NCBI GenBank assembly: GCA_021807655.1
Contig: JAKBCT010000039.1
Location: forward strand, 1 to 7,811
Length of the DNA: 7,811 nt
Direction: 5' to 3'
Origin: Actinomycetes bacterium
Lineage (GTDB): Bacteria > Actinomycetota > Acidimicrobiia > Acidimicrobiales > RAAP-2
Under the pieces are notes generated by a model. The model made no database searches. It worked only from the letters and a program-made list of their open reading frames with translations, and was not told the origin of the DNA. Shown here piece by piece: positions 4,897 through 7,811 of the stretch (its first letter is position 1; every line of letters starts with the position of its first letter). A program made the translations under genes and the position numbers.

Positions 4897-6072
4897 GTGG
4901 ACGCACACGAACTCGCCTCTCGTATCGACCAAGCCAGTGCGACCATGGTGGCCCTGCGCCACGATCTGCACGCGCACCCCGAACTCTCCTTCGCCGAACA
5001 TCGCACCACGGCGGTGATTCGAGACCGCCTGATCGAGCTCGGGTGGAACGTCGCCCCGAGTCCCACTGACACCGGCGCCATCGCAACACTGGCCGGCCCG
5101 CGACCGGGCCGACGCGTGCTGCTGCGAGCCGACATCGACGCACTCCCGGTCGCCGAAGAGCGCGACCTGGCGTACCGGTCGGTCCACGAGGGGGTGATGC
5201 ACGCCTGCGGCCACGACGTCCATACGGCGGCCCTGCTGGGCGTCGCCGAGGTGCTCGCCGGCTGGCCCGACCTGGCCGGGTCATTCACCCTCGTCTTCCA
5301 GCCGGCCGAAGAGGGACTGGGCGGCGCGCGAGCAATGGTCGAAGGCGGCGTGCTCGACCGCCACCCCGCCGACGCCGTGATCGGCGGCCACGTGACCTCG
5401 CTCTTTCCCGTCGGACTGGTCGCCACGCGCCCCGGCGTGGTCATGAGCCGCGCCACGGCGTTCCGCGTCGACCTCCAGGGACGCGGCGGGCACGGCGCGC
5501 TCGCTGGCGTCGAGGGGAACGTCGTGCTCGCGGTGGCCCACTTGGTGACTCGCCTAAGCGAAGTCGTAGACGGACTCGAGTCCGATGGCGCGCGGTGTGC
5601 CTGCTCCGCCGGGGTTGTTCAGGCGGGCACGGCCAACAACGTCGTGCCGAGCACGGCGCTGATTCGCGGGACGCTGCGCACGTTCACCCAAGCCAACTAC
5701 GACCTTGCGATGGGACGACTGACGGGCCTGATCGCCTCCCTGGAGTCCACCTTCGCCGTGCGCGGCACGCTCACGCTCACCGAGGGATCACCGGCCGTCG
5801 TCAACGATCCCGACGTGACCGCCGCGGTGAGTCAGGCCGCGCGCGCCATCGTCGGCGACCTCTTCATCGACGCGATGCCGCCCACCTCGGCGAGCGATGA
5901 CGTCTCGGAGTTCCTGAACCGCATTCCGGGCTGCTACTTCTTTGTCGGGGGGGCCCTCCCCGACGGCTCAAGCGGCTCGCATCACGGCCCCGACTTCGCC
6001 GTCGACGACGATGCGGTGCGCGTCATGGCTCACGTCCTCAGCGCCAGCGCCCTCGCTCTCGCCGCCCCCTAG
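4897..6072 (+). CDS. M20D family metallo-amidohydrolase (N-acyl-amino-acid/hippurate hydrolase type)
   Basis: The 391-residue protein has the usual length for this family, which removes acyl or aromatic groups from N-acylated amino acids using two metal ions. Motifs in order: RHDLHAHPELSFAEH (21-35), LRADIDALPVAEE (76-88), HACGHDVHTAALLG (102-115), FQPAEEGLGGA (134-144), GGHV (163-166), the lid/dimerisation domain at about 180-295 with GRGGHGA (195-201) and GTANNVVP (244-251), and HHGPDFAVDDDA (362-373). Likely metal ligands are C104, H106, E139, H165 and H362 or H363, with E138 as general base. No signal peptide is present, so it acts in the cytoplasm. The usual EDFS of the late loop reads DDVS (334-337). 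GTG 4897 was chosen because the frame upstream runs into the tRNA, family homology starts here, and TACCAT ends six bases before it; no Shine-Dalgarno is seen. The exact substrate cannot be told. It converges with the kinase gene, sharing CTAG. Confidence 0.93.
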   Translation: MDAHELASRIDQASATMVALRHDLHAHPELSFAEHRTTAVIRDRLIELGWNVAPSPTDTGAIATLAGPRPGRRVLLRADIDALPVAEERDLAYRSVHEGVMHACGHDVHTAALLGVAEVLAGWPDLAGSFTLVFQPAEEGLGGARAMVEGGVLDRHPADAVIGGHVTSLFPVGLVATRPGVVMSRATAFRVDLQGRGGHGALAGVEGNVVLAVAHLVTRLSEVVDGLESDGARCACSAGVVQAGTANNVVPSTALIRGTLRTFTQANYDLAMGRLTGLIASLESTFAVRGTLTLTEGSPAVVNDPDVTAAVSQAARAIVGDLFIDAMPPTSASDDVSEFLNRIPGCYFFVGGALPDGSSGSHHGPDFAVDDDAVRVMAHVLSASALALAAP

Positions 6073-6821
6073 AACAGCCGCGCGGCACCGCGCATCGACG
6101 CCTCGTTCCCCTCGATGGTCACCGCCGCATCGACCGACGCGAACCAGGTCGGATCCACGCGCCGCGCGTTACCCCCCGCGAGGTGCACCGCGTCGGCCGA
6201 AAACTCGACGACGAACTCCTCGATGATCGTTCCCAAGTCGGTGCGCCAGCGCGTCTCGTCCGCGGCGCGGGCCGTTTCGCCCAGCGTCTGGTCGTAGGTG
6301 CGGCCGTCGCGACGGACCTCGGCGCCCACGTCGCGAACCCTGGTCGACACGCCGTCGACTTCGAGGGCGAGACCGAGACCGGTACCCAGGGTGAGTACGA
6401 CTTCGACGCCGGTGCCGCGACAGCTGCCCAGGGCGGCGAGCGTCGCGTCGTTGACCACGCGCACGTCGAGCCGAGTTGCGGCCCGCAGCGCATCCTGCAG
6501 GGCGAAGCCGCGCCACTGGTGGTCCAGGTCGGGATCGACCTCGGTCGTCACGCCCCCGCGACGGGCCAGGTTGCCCGGCGCGATCACGCGTCCATCGGCG
6601 AACTGGCCCGGAAAGCCCACCCCCACGCGCGCGCAGCCACTGCGCGCCGCGCGGCTGGCGATGACGCGAACCAGGCGTGTCGGGGTGAGCGGGTACGGCG
6701 TCGGCCGGCGGCGCACGGCGTCGAGGACCACGCCGGCGGCGTCGACGGTGGCGAACTTGATCGTGGTCGCCCCCACGTCGACGGCAAAGATCGCGTCGCT
6801 GCGCTCCCCCTCGTCGGCCAT
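6069..6821 (-). CDS. ROK family, polyphosphate-glucokinase-like sugar kinase
   Basis: The 250-residue protein fits the actinobacterial polyphosphate/ATP glucokinase branch of the ROK family, which phosphorylates glucose at C6. Seen motifs: phosphate-binding VDVGATTIK (14-22), TPYPLTP (41-47) as in polyphosphate glucokinases, GVGFPG (67-72), VVNDATLAALG (122-132) with the presumed catalytic base D125, LTLGTGLGLAL (143-153), and an AGGNARR stretch near 215-221. The ROK zinc motif CxCGxxGC is absent, as is normal for this branch. Unusually, the sugar-binding ExGH motif reads DVGA (164-167), losing both the glutamate and the histidine, so substrate or activity may differ. ATG 6821 was chosen because family homology begins at once and TACGAT ends six bases upstream. 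It lies 17 bases after the coupling-ATPase gene on the same strand, yet seems to have its own promoter. I give no gene symbol because the activity is uncertain. Confidence 0.8.
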   Translation of the reverse strand: MADEGERSDAIFAVDVGATTIKFATVDAAGVVLDAVRRRPTPYPLTPTRLVRVIASRAARSGCARVGVGFPGQFADGRVIAPGNLARRGGVTTEVDPDLDHQWRGFALQDALRAATRLDVRVVNDATLAALGSCRGTGVEVVLTLGTGLGLALEVDGVSTRVRDVGAEVRRDGRTYDQTLGETARAADETRWRTDLGTIIEEFVVEFSADAVHLAGGNARRVDPTWFASVDAAVTIEGNEASMRGAARLF

Positions 6822-6827
6822 CTGCGA

Positions 6828-6833
6828 ATCGTA
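6828..6833 (-). promoter_or_regulatory. Candidate -10 box for the ROK kinase
   Basis: TACGAT on the minus strand (6833-6828) ends 6 bases before ATG 6821, again a leaderless arrangement. It lies in the 17-base gap after the upstream gene, so the kinase could be transcribed alone although it looks like an operon member. Confidence 0.45.
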
Positions 6834-6838
6834 CCGAG

Positions 6839-7811
6839 TCAGCGTGCGCCGCGCGGTCGCAGTCGCCGATCACGCCACCAGGGTCGCACTCGGATGGTGA
6901 CCGCACGGCGGTGACCGGCGACGACCAACGCGGTGCCGCGCGGACGTTCGCGCAGCGACACGGGTTGGGGTCTCGTCGGCGGCGTCGGTCGCGACGAGCG
7001 ACGTGGGCGCTCCATCGAGATCTCGGGCACGTACGTCGCCGCGGAGGGATCGGCGAGGCCGGCCATCACCAGCCGCGTCGCGTGATTGTTGACGATGGTT
7101 GCGGCACGCGGACCCCAGCGGGCGGCCAGCTGGGCGAAGTCTTGGACCACGGTGATGAGCGTCACCGAGAGGCCGACCAGGGTCGCGGCCAGCTGGTCGA
7201 GCTCTTCGAGGGGCGCGACCACCGCCGCCTCGTCCAGCACCAGCAGGAGTGGTCGGGCGAGCCCCTCGTCGATCCGTCGCTGCTGCGCGTCCAGGACCGC
7301 GCGAAGCGCGCCCGAGAAGAGCGGCTGGTAGTGCGCCTGTTCACCGCGCGGACTGCACAGGTAGAGAGTGTGCGATCCGTCGACCACGGCACGCACGCGG
7401 GCGCGCGGCTGGTCAAAGCGCCACGGCAGCAGCATCGTCTCGGCCGTGGTGATCACGCCGTCGAGCGTTCTCGCCTCGTGACCGAGGAAGTCACCAATCA
7501 CCCGCGCGGCCAGGCTCGTCGGCTCGTCGGACCACGCGCCGAGATCACGCGACTCCAGCAGCGTGGCCACGTCCACGATCGAGGCACCGAGCTCGGTCGC
7601 CCGGGTAAAGAGCGCCCCCACCAGCTTGACCGCCAGCGTGTTCCAAAACTCGGTGTCGCCGTGGCCCGACCGCACCGTCAGATCACGCGCCACCCGTAAC
7701 GCCTCGCGCATGGTTCCAACCCCCTCGAGGGGGTCCCAGGTGAGCCCGTCGTCGGAGCCGGGATCCAGGATCTGCACGTCGCCCAGCGCACTGCGCCAGG
7801 GGAGTGTCGAG
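6839..7811 (-). CDS. Type IV coupling protein-like ATPase (TraG/VirD4/TraM-recognition), C-terminal part
   Basis: The frame is open to the right edge, giving 323 visible residues and a TGA at 6841-6839. The fragment begins with LPWRSALGDVQILDPG, like the stretch after the Walker A segment in actinobacterial TraG-type coupling ATPases; Walker A itself must lie beyond the window. Visible features: WDPLEG (25-30), Walker B LLLVLDEA (188-195), the QDFAQLAARWG motif (223-233) typical of coupling proteins, NNHATRLVMAGLADPSAA (241-258), and a C-terminal RPWWRD followed by an arginine-rich tail. Family members are hexameric inner-membrane ATPases that bring DNA or protein substrates to a type IV secretion channel; membrane helices would be in the missing N-terminal part. 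No relaxase or VirB gene is visible, so whether this belongs to a conjugative element cannot be judged. The GTG at 7777 is internal, not the start. Confidence 0.85.
   Translation of the reverse strand, partial: STLPWRSALGDVQILDPGSDDGLTWDPLEGVGTMREALRVARDLTVRSGHGDTEFWNTLAVKLVGALFTRATELGASIVDVATLLESRDLGAWSDEPTSLAARVIGDFLGHEARTLDGVITTAETMLLPWRFDQPRARVRAVVDGSHTLYLCSPRGEQAHYQPLFSGALRAVLDAQQRRIDEGLARPLLLVLDEAAVVAPLEELDQLAATLVGLSVTLITVVQDFAQLAARWGPRAATIVNNHATRLVMAGLADPSAATYVPEISMERPRRSSRPTPPTRPQPVSLRERPRGTALVVAGHRRAVTIRVRPWWRDRRLRPRGAR

Noticed and set aside
6183..6914. Plus-strand open frame across the kinase gene
   Set aside because: It is antisense to recognisable ROK motifs and has an arginine- and alanine-rich, pattern-free sequence.
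6911..7699. Plus-strand open frame across the coupling-ATPase gene
   Set aside because: The minus strand carries Walker B and other family motifs; the plus translation is mostly R, G and H without protein-like structure.
1..7811. CRISPR array, insertion sequence, toxin-antitoxin or phage-defence cassette
   Set aside because: I found no regularly spaced repeats, transposase motifs or toxin/antitoxin pair; the genes present have other clear assignments or no such signs.

Overview
The window is GC-rich chromosomal DNA, strongly biased to G/C at third codon positions. Protein content points to an actinobacterium, possibly of the Acidimicrobiia type: a polyphosphate-glucokinase-like ROK kinase, a TraG/VirD4-like coupling ATPase of actinobacterial flavour, tRNAs without encoded CCA, and several genes whose start codon sits 6-7 bases after a TANNNT box (leaderless organisation). 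The taxonomic placement is inference. Both ends of the window cut through genes.

Left part (1-3492): two cyclic-di-GMP signalling proteins lie tail to tail. A truncated GAF-like/GGDEF diguanylate cyclase (1-825, +) converges on a PAS-PAS-GGDEF-EAL protein (2940-826, -), and their stop codons form one palindrome, TGATCA. Both GGDEF domains keep active-site and inhibitory-site motifs, while the EAL domain has lost key metal-binding residues, so the pair looks like net producers or sensors rather than degraders of c-di-GMP. A divergent intergenic region with a perfect 9-bp inverted repeat leads to a small two-helix membrane protein of unknown function (3166-3492, +).

Middle (3493-4841): a tiny putative zinc-binding protein (3763-3593, -) followed by a weak terminator; tRNA-Arg(UCG) and tRNA-Arg(ACG), both on the minus strand and nearly identical; between them a PhnB-like VOC-fold protein (4256-4687, +). 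Intergenic stretches here are rich in short perfect inverted repeats.

Right part (4842-7811): an M20D metallo-amidohydrolase (4897-6072, +) converges on a ROK/polyphosphate-glucokinase-like kinase (6821-6069, -) with stop codons sharing CTAG. Upstream of the kinase on the same strand is the C-terminal part of a type IV coupling-protein-like ATPase (7811-6839, -), open at the window edge.

The genes do not form one obvious pathway; this looks like ordinary chromosome with individually interesting details. I see no CRISPR array, insertion sequence or clear new defence system. The best second-look items are the degenerate EAL domain, the recurrent leaderless start architecture, the near-identical tRNA-Arg pair, the kinase with an altered ExGH motif, and the small CxxC protein.
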